NCBI GenBank assembly: GCA_963692975.2 | Contig: CAXMMR010000037.1 | Span: forward strand, 62,001-126,000 | Reading direction: 5' to 3' | Length of the DNA: 64,000 bases | Origin: CAXMMR01 sp963692975 | GTDB lineage: Bacteria > Pseudomonadota > Alphaproteobacteria > Acetobacterales > Acetobacteraceae | Part shown: in pieces, positions 1 to 8,095 of the stretch | How the letters are laid out: every line of letters begins with the position of its first letter | How positions within the stretch are numbered: position 1 is the stretch's first letter | Position numbers and translations under genes: made by a program | Notes under the pieces: generated by a model | The model's input: the letters and a program-made list of their open reading frames with translations, nothing else | Database searches by the model: none | What the model was told of the DNA's origin: nothing

Positions 1-381
1 GCCTTTCGGACCGGTCTGCGTGTATTGGAAGGTCTGCCCGGCAATTGAGACGTGGTCGATCCAAGCTTTGAGGGTCGAGGGGACCGTAAAGTTGTACATC
101 GGCGATCCTATCACGAGGACATCGGCCGCCTTGAGCTCGTCGACCAGCGCCTTGGATCGGGCCGCGGTAGCCGTGAGCAAGCTGTCCTTCTCACCCTCAG
201 GGAGCCAAGCCTGACGGATGGTCATGTCGACATGAGGAAGAGGGTCGGCCGCCACGTCACGGTAGACGACCACGGCTCCGGGATTGGCCGCCTTGAGCTT
301 CGCGACCAGCTCGGCCGAGAGGCGGCGTGAATGCGAGCTCGCAGCGTCGCTGGCGCTTGCGTCGACGTGAAGAATATTCAT
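1..381 (-). CDS. azoR: FMN-dependent NADH-azoreductase (partial, runs off window start)
   Basis: Flavodoxin-fold enzyme that reduces azo dyes and quinones with NADH and FMN in the cytoplasm. The first 127 residues are visible. They start MNILHVDAS, followed by the serine-rich FMN-phosphate loop (SSHSRRL, residues 15-21) and the family signature GSPMYNFTVPSTLKAWIDH, then FQYTQTGPKG at the window edge. The ATG at 381 is the only sensible start. The gene is divergent from an HxlR-type regulator, a common arrangement for quinone/azo-inducible reductases. The C-terminal third lies outside the window. I am confident of the family; the substrate is not shown. Confidence 0.93.
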   Translation of the reverse strand, partial: MNILHVDASASDAASSHSRRLSAELVAKLKAANPGAVVVYRDVAADPLPHVDMTIRQAWLPEGEKDSLLTATAARSKALVDELKAADVLVIGSPMYNFTVPSTLKAWIDHVSIAGQTFQYTQTGPKG

Positions 382-423
382 GGCAAGTCCCCCTGCAGTT
401 CGCCACCTAAGTGGTGCCGACAC

Positions 424-437
424 GTAACCAAGGCTAC
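424..437. promoter_or_regulatory. Candidate HxlR operator between azoR and the regulator
   Basis: The sequence GTAACCAAGGCTAC is an imperfect palindrome (GTA..CC..GG.TAC), the size and GTA/TAC layout reported for HxlR-family operators. It lies inside a wider inverted repeat, GGTGCCG at 413-419 and CGGCACC at 441-447. Both sit in the 91-bp gap between the divergent genes. Function is inferred from position and symmetry only. Confidence 0.35.
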
Positions 438-472
438 ATGCGGCACCGGATTACCTCTCGCAAGAAGGCACA

Positions 473-895
473 ATGATGGAACCTGGGCACACCGATGTGA
501 CCGCCAACGAGCGCAGTCTACCAGAACGGGTTCTCAGTCATCCGACTGTCTGCTGCAAGGCGGTGGGTAGCGTCCTGGCACGCGTCGGTGACAAATGGAG
601 CGTGTTGGTGGTGATGTCGCTGGACGACGGAACCTATCGGTTCAACGAGTTGAAGCGCCGCATAGACGGTATTTCACAGCGCATGCTGACGCTGACCCTG
701 CGCGGCCTGGAGCGGGATGGGCTTGTCGAACGCACGTTCTTTCCGACGATTCCACCCAAGGTCAGCTACGCACTCACCGGTCTCGGACGTTCATTGCGGG
801 ACCCTGTCGGCGCGCTGGGCCAATGGGCGATCGAGCACCGTGTCACCGTCGAGCGATCTCGCGAGATTTACGATGCCCGCGTTTCAGGAGAGTAA
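473..895 (+). CDS. HxlR-family winged-helix transcriptional regulator
   Basis: A 140-residue DNA-binding protein, typical for the redox- and quinone-sensing HxlR/MarR-like group. The HxlR core spans about residues 25-120: CCKAVGSVLARVGDKWSVLV, then FNELKRRIDGISQRMLTLTL (helix-turn-helix) and a wing ending in SYALTGLGRSL. Cysteines at the start of the domain (VCCK) are where family members such as YodB sense thiol-reactive compounds; sensing here is inference. The first two codons are both ATG, so the start may be 476. It probably represses or activates the divergent azoreductase. Confidence 0.9.
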   Translation: MMEPGHTDVTANERSLPERVLSHPTVCCKAVGSVLARVGDKWSVLVVMSLDDGTYRFNELKRRIDGISQRMLTLTLRGLERDGLVERTFFPTIPPKVSYALTGLGRSLRDPVGALGQWAIEHRVTVERSREIYDARVSGE

Positions 896-1118
896 TTTGA
901 ACCGGTAGTGTCCAAGCGCCGCCGCCGGCCACCACGTCGCAGCGCCCCGCCGCTGCAGCTCAAGCACCCCGCCAACCGGTGCCGCGCCGGCCGCCGTCGG
1001 ACCGAACGCGATCAGCGCCACACCCTTGATCATCCGCCACCCGACCCCGTCCCGCCGCGAGAGCAGTCAAGCGACAGCCGCCGCAGCGCTTTCAAAGTGG
1101 CGGCCGCGACGCCGCGCG

Positions 1119-1718
1119 TCAGGACTTCGCCGCATCCAACGCCAGGTTGACCTCCAGCACGTTCACCCGCGGCTCGCCGATGATCCCGAGCAGCCGGCCG
1201 CTGGTGTGCGCCTGCAGGATCGCGCCGACCTGCTCGTCGGTCAGGTGGCGTGCCTCAGCCACCCGGTGCACCTGGCGCTCGGCGTTCTGCGGCGAAATGT
1301 CGGGATCAAGCCCGCTGGCAGACGTCGTCAGTGCATCGCCGGGCACCGGCGTGGGCCCAGCCTTGGCGAGGTCGCCCTTGACCCGGTCCATCAACGCCTT
1401 GGAGGTCGGGCCAAGATTGGAACCGGCGGAGTTCGCCGCATTGTAGGGCGCGGCGACGGTCTTGGTCGGATCGTCTGGATGCGCCGGGTCCTGTCCCTGC
1501 GTCGCCGAGGGCCGACCTTGAAAGTAGCGGTCGGCGGTGAAGTTCTGGCCGAGCAGCGAGGAGCCGATGACGTGGCCGTCGCGCGGGATCAGGCTGCCGC
1601 CAGCCGCCTGCGGCAGCACGACGGCCGCCGCGCCGACGAAGCCGAGCGGCAGGGCGATGCCGGTCAGGATCGTGAACAGCACGACCAGGACCAGCGCAGG
1701 GCGAAGTTGGGCGAGCAT
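1119..1718 (-). CDS. kdpC: Potassium-transporting ATPase subunit C
   Basis: KdpC is the single-span periplasmic-facing subunit of the high-affinity K+ ATPase KdpFABC and helps ATP binding by KdpB. The protein is 199 residues, the usual length. One N-terminal membrane segment (LVLVVLFTILTGIALPLGF) is followed by the family blocks GSSLLGQNF, YFQGRPSA and NAANSAGSNLGPTS. The start codon overlaps the kdpB stop (TGATG at 1716-1720), so the two are translationally coupled. It is the last gene of the operon; no kdpD or kdpE follows within the window. Confidence 0.97.
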   Translation of the reverse strand: MLAQLRPALVLVVLFTILTGIALPLGFVGAAAVVLPQAAGGSLIPRDGHVIGSSLLGQNFTADRYFQGRPSATQGQDPAHPDDPTKTVAAPYNAANSAGSNLGPTSKALMDRVKGDLAKAGPTPVPGDALTTSASGLDPDISPQNAERQVHRVAEARHLTDEQVGAILQAHTSGRLLGIIGEPRVNVLEVNLALDAAKS

Positions 1719-3787
1719 CAGCGCATTCCGAACAGGGTGAGGATCATGTCGATCAGCTTGATGCCGATGAACGGCGCGATCAGGCCGCCAAGGCCATAGA
1801 TCAGTAAGTTACGACGCAGCAGCGCCGCCGCGCCGATCGGCGTGAACTTGACGCCGCGCAGCGCCAGCGGAACCAGCGCGACGATGATCAGCGCGTTGAA
1901 AATAACCGCCGACATGATCGCCGATTGCGGCGAATGCAGCCGCATGATGTTGAGCGCGCGCAGCCCTGGATAGGTGGCGACAAAGATCGCCGGCAGGATG
2001 GCGAAGTATTTCGACACATCGTTGGCGATCGAGAACGTCGTCAGCGACCCGCGGGTGATCAGCAGCTGCTTGCCGATCTCGACGATCTCGATGAGCTTGG
2101 TCGGATCGCTGTCGAGGTCGACCATGTTGCCGGCCTCGCGCGCCGCCTGGGTCCCCGTCTGCATCGCCACGCCGACGTCGGCTTGCGCGAGCGCCGGCGC
2201 GTCGTTCGTGCCGTCGCCGCACATCGCGACCAGCCGCCCTTCCGCCTGCACGCGGCGGATGTAGTCGAGCTTGTCCTGCGGCGTGGCCTGAGCGAGGAAG
2301 TCGTCCACGCCCGCCTCGGTCGCGATCGCCGCCGCCGTCACCTTGTTGTCGCCGGTGATCATCACCGTGCGGATGCCCATCCGACGGAGCGCGGCAAAGC
2401 GCTCCCGGATTCCAGGCTTCACGATGTCCTTGAGCTCGATTACCCCCATCAGCCGATTGCCCTGCGTCACGGCCAGCGGCGTGCCGCCGGCGCGCGCCAC
2501 CCGATCCACCGCGGCGCTGAACACCTGCGGCGGCGCCAGCGCCACGTCGGCGCGGCCCTCGCCCGCACGCTCGCCATGCGTCAGCGCCAAAACAGAGTCG
2601 ACCGCTCCCTTGCGCCACGAGCGGCTATCCGCATCCAGCCCGGAGACGCGGGTGTTGGCAGAGAACGCCACCACCTGGCCGCCGGTCGGCATCTCGGGGA
2701 TGACGCCGTGACGGTCGCGCACATAGGTCAGGATCGAGCGCCCCTCCGGCGTGTCGTCGCCGAGCGAGGCCATTGCCGCCGCCTCGGCCAGCGTGCGCTC
2801 CTCCACCCCCGGCACCGGGTAGAGCCCGGCGGCCATGCGGTTGCCGAAGGTGATCGTGCCGGTCTTGTCGAGCAGCAGCATGTCGACGTCGCCTGCCGCC
2901 TCGACAGCGCGCCCCGACGTCGCAACGACGTTGAAGCGGATCAGCCGGTCCATCCCCGCAATGCCAATCGCCGATAGCAGGCCGCCGATCGTCGTCGGGA
3001 TCAGGGTGACCAGCAGCGCCACCAGCACCGGCACGCTGAGGTCGGTGCCGGAGTAGTGCGCCAGGCCGACCAGCGTCACCACGGCAATCAGAAAGATGAT
3101 GGTCAGTCCCGCAAGCAGGATGTCGAGCGCGATCTCGTTCGGCGTCTTGCGACGCTCGGCACCCTCCACCAGCGCGATCATCCGGTCGATGAAGGTCGCA
3201 CCCGGATCGGCGGTGACGCGCACGATCAGCCAGTCGGAGACCACCTGGGTGCCGCCGGTCACCGCCGAGCGGTCGCCGCCCGCCTCGCGGATCACCGGCG
3301 CCGACTCACCGGTGATCGCGCTCTCGTTGACGCTTGCGATTCCCTCGACGATCTCGCCGTCGCTCGGGATCAGGTCATTGGTCTCAACCAGCACCAGCAT
3401 GCCGCGGCGCAGTTCCGGCGCCGGAACAGACTTTGGCGACCGGCGATCCTTCGCACTCGCAATCACCTTGGCCATCATGTCCGAGCGCGAGCGCCGCAGG
3501 CTCTCGGCCCGCGCCCGCCCGCGACCCTCGGCGACCGCCTCGGCAAACGTTGCGAACAGCACGGTGAGCCACAGCCCGAGGGCGATCGCGAGCGCAAATC
3601 CCCAGGCCTGTCCGGTGAGCAGGTTTCGCAATCCGAGCACGGTCACCAGCGCCGCCACCACCTCGGTGACGAAGATCACCGGGTTGGCGATCAGATGGCG
3701 CGGGTCGAGCTTGACGAAGGAGTCGCGGCTGGCCCGGGCGATGATCGTGCTGTCGAAGAGGGAGATCGTGTCGGCCGATTGTGCCAT
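1718..3787 (-). CDS. kdpB: Potassium-transporting ATPase subunit B (P-type ATPase)
   Basis: Catalytic P-type ATPase subunit of the KdpFABC K+ pump, 689 residues in the cytoplasmic membrane. Visible motifs are the actuator TGES, the phosphorylation site DKTGTITFGN (about residue 310), and the hinge GDGTNDAPALAQADVGVAMQ. The ATG at 3787 has GAGG eight bases upstream and is preferred over the adjacent TTG at 3790. A GC-rich double-hairpin repeat lies in the 73-bp gap between kdpA and kdpB, which may influence the ratio of the two products (inference). Confidence 0.97.
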   Translation of the reverse strand: MAQSADTISLFDSTIIARASRDSFVKLDPRHLIANPVIFVTEVVAALVTVLGLRNLLTGQAWGFALAIALGLWLTVLFATFAEAVAEGRGRARAESLRRSRSDMMAKVIASAKDRRSPKSVPAPELRRGMLVLVETNDLIPSDGEIVEGIASVNESAITGESAPVIREAGGDRSAVTGGTQVVSDWLIVRVTADPGATFIDRMIALVEGAERRKTPNEIALDILLAGLTIIFLIAVVTLVGLAHYSGTDLSVPVLVALLVTLIPTTIGGLLSAIGIAGMDRLIRFNVVATSGRAVEAAGDVDMLLLDKTGTITFGNRMAAGLYPVPGVEERTLAEAAAMASLGDDTPEGRSILTYVRDRHGVIPEMPTGGQVVAFSANTRVSGLDADSRSWRKGAVDSVLALTHGERAGEGRADVALAPPQVFSAAVDRVARAGGTPLAVTQGNRLMGVIELKDIVKPGIRERFAALRRMGIRTVMITGDNKVTAAAIATEAGVDDFLAQATPQDKLDYIRRVQAEGRLVAMCGDGTNDAPALAQADVGVAMQTGTQAAREAGNMVDLDSDPTKLIEIVEIGKQLLITRGSLTTFSIANDVSKYFAILPAIFVATYPGLRALNIMRLHSPQSAIMSAVIFNALIIVALVPLALRGVKFTPIGAAALLRRNLLIYGLGGLIAPFIGIKLIDMILTLFGMR

Positions 3788-3805
3788 CAAAACATCCTCA
3801 AGAAA

Positions 3806-3858
3806 GTCCAGGGGCTTTGCCCCTGGACCCCACCAAGGGCCCGAGGCCCTTGGATCCC
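3806..3858. repeat. GC-rich palindromic repeat inside the kdp operon
   Basis: Two adjacent hairpins: GTCCAGGGGC/GCCCCTGGAC (3806-3828) and CCAAGGGC/GCCCTTGG (3833-3853). They lie between kdpA and kdpB, which are transcribed together. The element belongs to a family seen about twenty times in the window. Confidence 0.8.
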
Positions 3859-3860
3859 AT

Positions 3861-5570
3861 TCAGTAAGTGGTGCCGGCGATCATGGCGTAATGTTCCGCC
3901 AACGGACCGAGCGACAAGGCGGGCAAGAACTGCAGTCCGCCTAAGATCAGGATCACGCCAATCATCAGCCCGATGAACAGTGGCCCGTCCGTCGGAAAAG
4001 TGCCGGCAGAGGCGGCAAGCTTCGGCTTGGCGCCCAAGGAGCCGGCGATCGCCAGCACCGGCACCAAAAAGGCAAACCGACCCAGCAACATCGCCGTGCC
4101 CAGCCCGTAGTCGAGAAGCTTGGTGTCCGCCGACAACCCGGCGAAGGCGCTGCCGTTATTGCCCGTTGCACTCGTCCAGGCATACAGCATCTCGCTCAGT
4201 CCGTGCGGCCCGGCATTGGCAAGAGAGCTCGTGCCGCTCGCGCTCACAAGCGACAGCGACGTGCCGCACAGGATACAGAGCGGCAGGATCAGCACCGCCA
4301 GCATCGCCAGCTTTACCTCGCGGGCCTGCACCTTCTTGCCCAGATATTCCGGCGTCCGCCCCACCATCAACCCGGCCACGAACACCGCCAGCAACGCAAA
4401 CACGATGATGCCGTAGAGCCCCGAGCCAACCCCGCCGGGGACCACCTCGGCAAGCTGGATCAGGAACATCGGGATCATCCCGCCAAGAGGCGTGAAGCTG
4501 TCATGCATGGAGTTGACAGCGCCGTCCGACGTCGCCGTCGTCGTCACCGCGAACAGCGAGGACATCGGCGTGCCGAAGCGCACCTCCTTGCCCTCCATGT
4601 TGCCCATGCCCGGATCAATGCCGAGATACGTCAGCAACGGGTTGCCGCCGCTCTCCGCCCAGTAGCAGAGCACGACGAAGCTCACCATCAGGATCGCCAT
4701 CGTCCAAAACAGCGCAAACCCCTGTTTGCGATCCTTGACGATCACCCCGAACATTACCGCCAGCGCGAATGGAATGACGATTTCCGACCAGATCTCGACG
4801 ACGTTGGTCAGCCCGGTCGGGTTCTCGAACGGATGCGAGGAGTTAGCGTTGAAGAAGCCGCCGCCATTCGTCCCCAGCATCTTGATCGCCTCCTGGAAGG
4901 CGACCGGTCCCAGCGCGATGGTCTGGTGCGCCCCCTCCAGCGTCGTCGCATCGACGTACGGCGCCAACGTCTGCGGCACCCCGGAGACGATCAGGAACAT
5001 CGTGTAGACCAGACAGATCGGCAGCAGCACGTAGAGCGCGATGCGCGTCAGGTCGACCCAGAAGTTACCGAGCTCGCGCACTGCGTTGCCGGCGAACGCG
5101 CGCGTTACCATCACCGCGGCGGCGATACCCGTCGCAGCGGAAAGGTAGTTGTGCACCGTCAGCCCCCACATCTGGCTGCCGTACGACAGCGTCGTTTCGC
5201 CGCCATAGGCCTGCCAGTTGGTGTTGGTGACGAACGAGATCGCGGTGTTGAACGCCAGCCGCGGCGACAGGCCCGACTGCCCCGCCGGGTTCAGCGGAAG
5301 CAGGTCCTGAAAGCGCAACACCAGGTAGAGGATGAGGAAGTGCACCGCCTGCAGCATGACAAGCGCGAAGGCGTAAGTCTTCCAGCCCATCGATATGGCG
5401 GGGTTAACACCGGCCAGGCGGTAGAAGCCGCGCTCGACCGGCGCCAGCACGGGCGAGAGGAATGTCCGCTCGCCCTGCACCACGGCGGCGATGTAGCGCC
5501 CGAGCGGCACCGCGCAGACGAACACCAGCGACAGCACGAGCGAGATCTGCACCCAGCCGATCAATGTCAT
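3861..5570 (-). CDS. kdpA: Potassium-transporting ATPase subunit A (K+ channel-like subunit)
   Basis: Membrane subunit of KdpFABC that binds and conducts K+, 569 residues, close to the 557 of E. coli. The four selectivity-filter regions can be followed: TNTNWQAYGGE, GTNGGGFFNANSSHPFENPT, TTATSDGAVNSMHDS and SATGNNGSAFAG. The ATG at 5570 gives the standard N-terminus MTLIGWVQISLVL; a longer reading frame upstream only covers kdpF in another frame. It starts 10 bp after the kdpF stop. Confidence 0.97.
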   Translation of the reverse strand: MTLIGWVQISLVLSLVFVCAVPLGRYIAAVVQGERTFLSPVLAPVERGFYRLAGVNPAISMGWKTYAFALVMLQAVHFLILYLVLRFQDLLPLNPAGQSGLSPRLAFNTAISFVTNTNWQAYGGETTLSYGSQMWGLTVHNYLSAATGIAAAVMVTRAFAGNAVRELGNFWVDLTRIALYVLLPICLVYTMFLIVSGVPQTLAPYVDATTLEGAHQTIALGPVAFQEAIKMLGTNGGGFFNANSSHPFENPTGLTNVVEIWSEIVIPFALAVMFGVIVKDRKQGFALFWTMAILMVSFVVLCYWAESGGNPLLTYLGIDPGMGNMEGKEVRFGTPMSSLFAVTTTATSDGAVNSMHDSFTPLGGMIPMFLIQLAEVVPGGVGSGLYGIIVFALLAVFVAGLMVGRTPEYLGKKVQAREVKLAMLAVLILPLCILCGTSLSLVSASGTSSLANAGPHGLSEMLYAWTSATGNNGSAFAGLSADTKLLDYGLGTAMLLGRFAFLVPVLAIAGSLGAKPKLAASAGTFPTDGPLFIGLMIGVILILGGLQFLPALSLGPLAEHYAMIAGTTY

Positions 5571-5580
5571 GTCGATGGCC

Positions 5581-5667
5581 TCAGAAATCTTCCGGGCGAA
5601 CCAGCGCCCAGACCAGGTAGACGAACAGCCCGGCGGAGACGACGCCACCCAGGATCAAGTCGAACAT
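5581..5667 (-). CDS. kdpF: KdpF small subunit (28 residues)
   Basis: A 28-residue single-span membrane peptide with the core LGGVVSAGLFVYLVWALVRP followed by EDF and a stop. KdpF stabilises the KdpABC complex, and this length, hydrophobic core and the short LVRPEDF-type tail are typical. It lies directly upstream of kdpA (10-bp gap) and its ATG is 2 bp after the stop of another tiny membrane ORF. It is below the size most gene callers accept. Confidence 0.85.
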   Translation of the reverse strand: MFDLILGGVVSAGLFVYLVWALVRPEDF

Positions 5668-5669
5668 GC

Positions 5670-5768
5670 TCAGATCCGCTCGCACAACACGGCATAGGCC
5701 GCCATCAGCAACACTCCACCCGTACCCAAGACCACGACGACGACGTCCATCATGCTCGCTTGTCCCAT
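5670..5768 (-). CDS. Small membrane protein ahead of kdpF (unknown)
   Basis: A 32-residue hydrophobic peptide (or 27 from the internal ATG at 5753) with one predicted membrane span, DVVVVVLGTGGVLLMAAYAV, and a short polar tail CERI. The start at 5768 has GGTGGAG just upstream. It is the first ORF of the kdp transcript and nearly abuts kdpF. I recall similar tiny ORFs at this place in other alphaproteobacterial kdp operons, but the function is not known to me. It could be an extra small subunit or a leader peptide. Confidence 0.55.
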   Translation of the reverse strand: MGQASMMDVVVVVLGTGGVLLMAAYAVLCERI

Positions 5769-5944
5769 TGCTCCACCGCGGAACGTAGTGTCCAGGTCAT
5801 AAAAGAACCATTCGCGAAGGGAGAAAGGCCAGGGCTCTACCCTGGACCGGCGGTCGTTGGAGTCCGATCGGGCTCTTTCTTGCTTGGCAAAGCCAGTCGG
5901 TCCGGCACCCCGGGCCACCGCACTCGCTGTGGCATCATGAATAC

Positions 5945-6004
5945 GGAATGGATTTTAAAGGCTCCACCTTTAATGGGGTCCAGGGGCAAAGCCCCTGGTC
6001 TTCC
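5945..6004. repeat. GC-rich palindromic repeat in the kdp-kup gap
   Basis: Contains an AAAGG-cctcca-CCTTT hairpin (5957-5971) and CCAGGGGC/GCCCCTGG (5980-5998). Part of the widespread GC-rich family. The 289-bp gap between the divergent kdp and kup genes otherwise holds only promoter sequence. Confidence 0.75.
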
Positions 6005-6057
6005 TTTTACCTGCTTGATCCCGCAATGCTTTAGGCTCGCCCCGACGGAGACCCTCA

Positions 6058-7953
6058 TTGCCTGACGCCACGATCCCCCCGCCGCGATCGCCTGCGCCGC
6101 CCGCCAAGGCTGGCACCACGATGGCGCTCGCCGCCCTCGGCATCGTCTACGGCGACCTCGGCACCAGCCCGCTCTACACGTATCAGACGATCGTCGAGAC
6201 CGTCGGCGGCCACCCGACGGCGTCGGACGCGCTCGGCCTGCTCTCGCTGGTCGTCTGGGCGCTGATCGTCACCGTCTCGGTCAAGTACTGCCTGGTCGTC
6301 ATGCGCGCCGATAACCATGGCGAGGGCGGCATCCTCGCTTTGATGTCGGTGATCGGCACCAAGGCCGGCCGCGGCCGCGCGCTGCTGATCGCCATGGGCC
6401 TGTTCGGCGCCGCGCTGATCTACGGCGACGGCGCCATCACCCCGGCCATCTCGGTGCTGAGCGCGCTTGAGGGCGTGAACGTGGTGACCAGCGCCTTCAA
6501 GCCCTACGTGCTGCCGGCGGCCCTCGCCATCCTGGTCGGCCTGTTCGCCGCCCAGACCTTCGGCACCTCGCGCATCGGCCGCGTCTTCGGCCCGGTGATG
6601 CTGGTCTGGTTCGCCGTCATCGCCGTACTCGGCGCCGCCGGCGTCGTGCGTCATCCGGAGGTGTGCCTGGCCATCGACCCGCGCCACGCCGCGGGCTTTC
6701 TCGCCCGGCATGGCCTGCACAGCTTTGTCGTGCTCGGCGGCGTATTCCTCGCCATCACCGGCGGCGAGGCGCTCTATGCCGACATGGGCCATATCGGCCG
6801 CGCGCCGATCCGCGTCGCCTGGTTCGGGCTGGTGCTGCCGGCGCTGCTGCTGAGCTATGCCGGCCAGACCGCCCTGCTGATCGACCACCCCGACCTCGGC
6901 GCCAACCCGTTCTTCAAGCTCGCACCCGGCTGGGCGGTGATCCCGCTGGTCGTGCTGGCGACTGTTGCGACGATCATCGCGAGCCAGGCGATCATCACCG
7001 GCGCCTTCTCGCTCACCCGCCAGGCCATCCAACTCGGCTGGTTCCCCGGCCTCGTGATCCGGCAGACCTCGGATCGTGAATACGGCCAAATCTACGTGCC
7101 GCTGATCAATTGGATCATGATGGCCGGCACGCTGGCGCTGGCGTTCGGCTTCGGCAGCTCCTCGGCGCTGGCCGGCGCCTACGGCACTGCGGTCTCGACG
7201 ACGATGCTGCTGACCACCGCGCTGCTGTTCAACGTCATGCGCGACGTCTGGCGCTGGCCGCTCGCCGCCGCGGTCGCGATCGCCGGCATCTTCCTGGTCA
7301 TCGACCTCTCCTTCTTCGCGGCCAACCTGCTCAAGCTGCCTGAAGGCGGCTACATCCCGCTGCTGCTCGGCGTGCTGATCTACGCCATCATGACCACCTG
7401 GCACCGCGGCATCGAGGCGTTGCGCGCGCGTCTGAGTGAGCACCCGCAAGACCCGGCCGAATTCCTCGCCCAACTCGAGTCCGGCCGGGTGCCCCGGGTG
7501 ACCGGCACCGCGGTGTTCCTGTCAGGCGCCGAGCAGCCGGTGCCGCCGCTGCTCGTGCGCCATGTCGCCCAGTTCAAGGCTCTGCAGCAGACCGTGGTCA
7601 GCCTCACGGTCCATTTCGTCGAGGTGCCGCGGGTGAACGAGGCCGAGCGCGCCAGCGTGACGCGGGTCGCGCCCGACCTGTGGCACGTGACGGTGTCGTT
7701 CGGCTTCGTAGAAATACCGGCCCTGGCCAAGGCGCTCGTCGCGGCGCGCTCGCAAGGCTGTCCGCTCGATCTCGAGGACGCGCTCTATTTCGCCGGCCAT
7801 GACGAGGTGATGCGCAGCCCCGATCGGCCTCGCCTGGCGGCCTGGCGGCGCCTGGTGTTTGCCTTCCTCTATCGTAACGCAGTGCGCGCACCAGATCGTT
7901 TCGACCTGCCGGCCGATCGTTTCCTCGAGGTCGCGCGGCAGGTCGCGCTGTAG
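6058..7953 (+). CDS. kup: Low-affinity potassium transporter Kup
   Basis: K+/H+ symporter of the KUP/HAK/KT family in the cytoplasmic membrane, 631 residues, the usual size. The N-terminal family block ALGIVYGDLGTSPLYTYQ is clear, followed by ADNHGEGGILAL, YGDGAITPAISVLSALEG and GGEALYADMGHIG. About twelve hydrophobic segments precede a cytoplasmic C-terminal domain. The frame opens at a TTG (6058); the next ATG is 6121, just before the first helix, so the true start is uncertain. It is divergent from kdp, placing a constitutive-type and an inducible-type K+ uptake system side by side. Confidence 0.95.
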   Translation: MPDATIPPPRSPAPPAKAGTTMALAALGIVYGDLGTSPLYTYQTIVETVGGHPTASDALGLLSLVVWALIVTVSVKYCLVVMRADNHGEGGILALMSVIGTKAGRGRALLIAMGLFGAALIYGDGAITPAISVLSALEGVNVVTSAFKPYVLPAALAILVGLFAAQTFGTSRIGRVFGPVMLVWFAVIAVLGAAGVVRHPEVCLAIDPRHAAGFLARHGLHSFVVLGGVFLAITGGEALYADMGHIGRAPIRVAWFGLVLPALLLSYAGQTALLIDHPDLGANPFFKLAPGWAVIPLVVLATVATIIASQAIITGAFSLTRQAIQLGWFPGLVIRQTSDREYGQIYVPLINWIMMAGTLALAFGFGSSSALAGAYGTAVSTTMLLTTALLFNVMRDVWRWPLAAAVAIAGIFLVIDLSFFAANLLKLPEGGYIPLLLGVLIYAIMTTWHRGIEALRARLSEHPQDPAEFLAQLESGRVPRVTGTAVFLSGAEQPVPPLLVRHVAQFKALQQTVVSLTVHFVEVPRVNEAERASVTRVAPDLWHVTVSFGFVEIPALAKALVAARSQGCPLDLEDALYFAGHDEVMRSPDRPRLAAWRRLVFAFLYRNAVRAPDRFDLPADRFLEVARQVAL

Positions 7954-7957
7954 CGAG

Positions 7958-8095
7958 GCTAGGGGCTTTGCCCCTGGACCCCATCGAAGGCGGAGCCTTT
8001 GAAGGGAATGATGATCACGCCTTGAGGCTAGGCCTTTGATGAATGGGTCTGGGCCTCCGGGCCCAGCGGGTCCAGGGCGCAGCCCTAACCTTAAC
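7958..8095. repeat. Pair of GC-rich palindromic repeats after kup
   Basis: Two units in the convergent gap between kup and the efflux lipoprotein gene: AGGGGC/GCCCCT with AAGGCGGAGCCTT (about 7961-8003), and GGGTCTGGGC/GCCCAG with CAGGGC/GCCCT (8044-8092). In this position they could work as bidirectional terminators. Confidence 0.7.

Noticed and set aside
884..1033. 49-codon minus-strand ORF overlapping the HxlR gene end
   Set aside because: No ribosome site or family resemblance, and it overlaps a confident gene; probably a chance frame in GC-rich DNA.
3806..3858. Simple Rho-independent terminator after kdpA
   Set aside because: No T-run follows the hairpins on the coding strand and kdpB/kdpC continue the operon; it fits the dispersed repeat family better.
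4203..6065. 620-codon plus-strand open frame across kdpA and kdpF
   Set aside because: Antisense to kdpA, low-complexity His/Arg/Gln composition, no start signal.
6055..7473. 472-codon minus-strand open frame opposite kup
   Set aside because: It is rich in Arg, Asp, Gln and His, typical of an antisense shadow of a GC-rich gene; kup on the plus strand is a clear family member.
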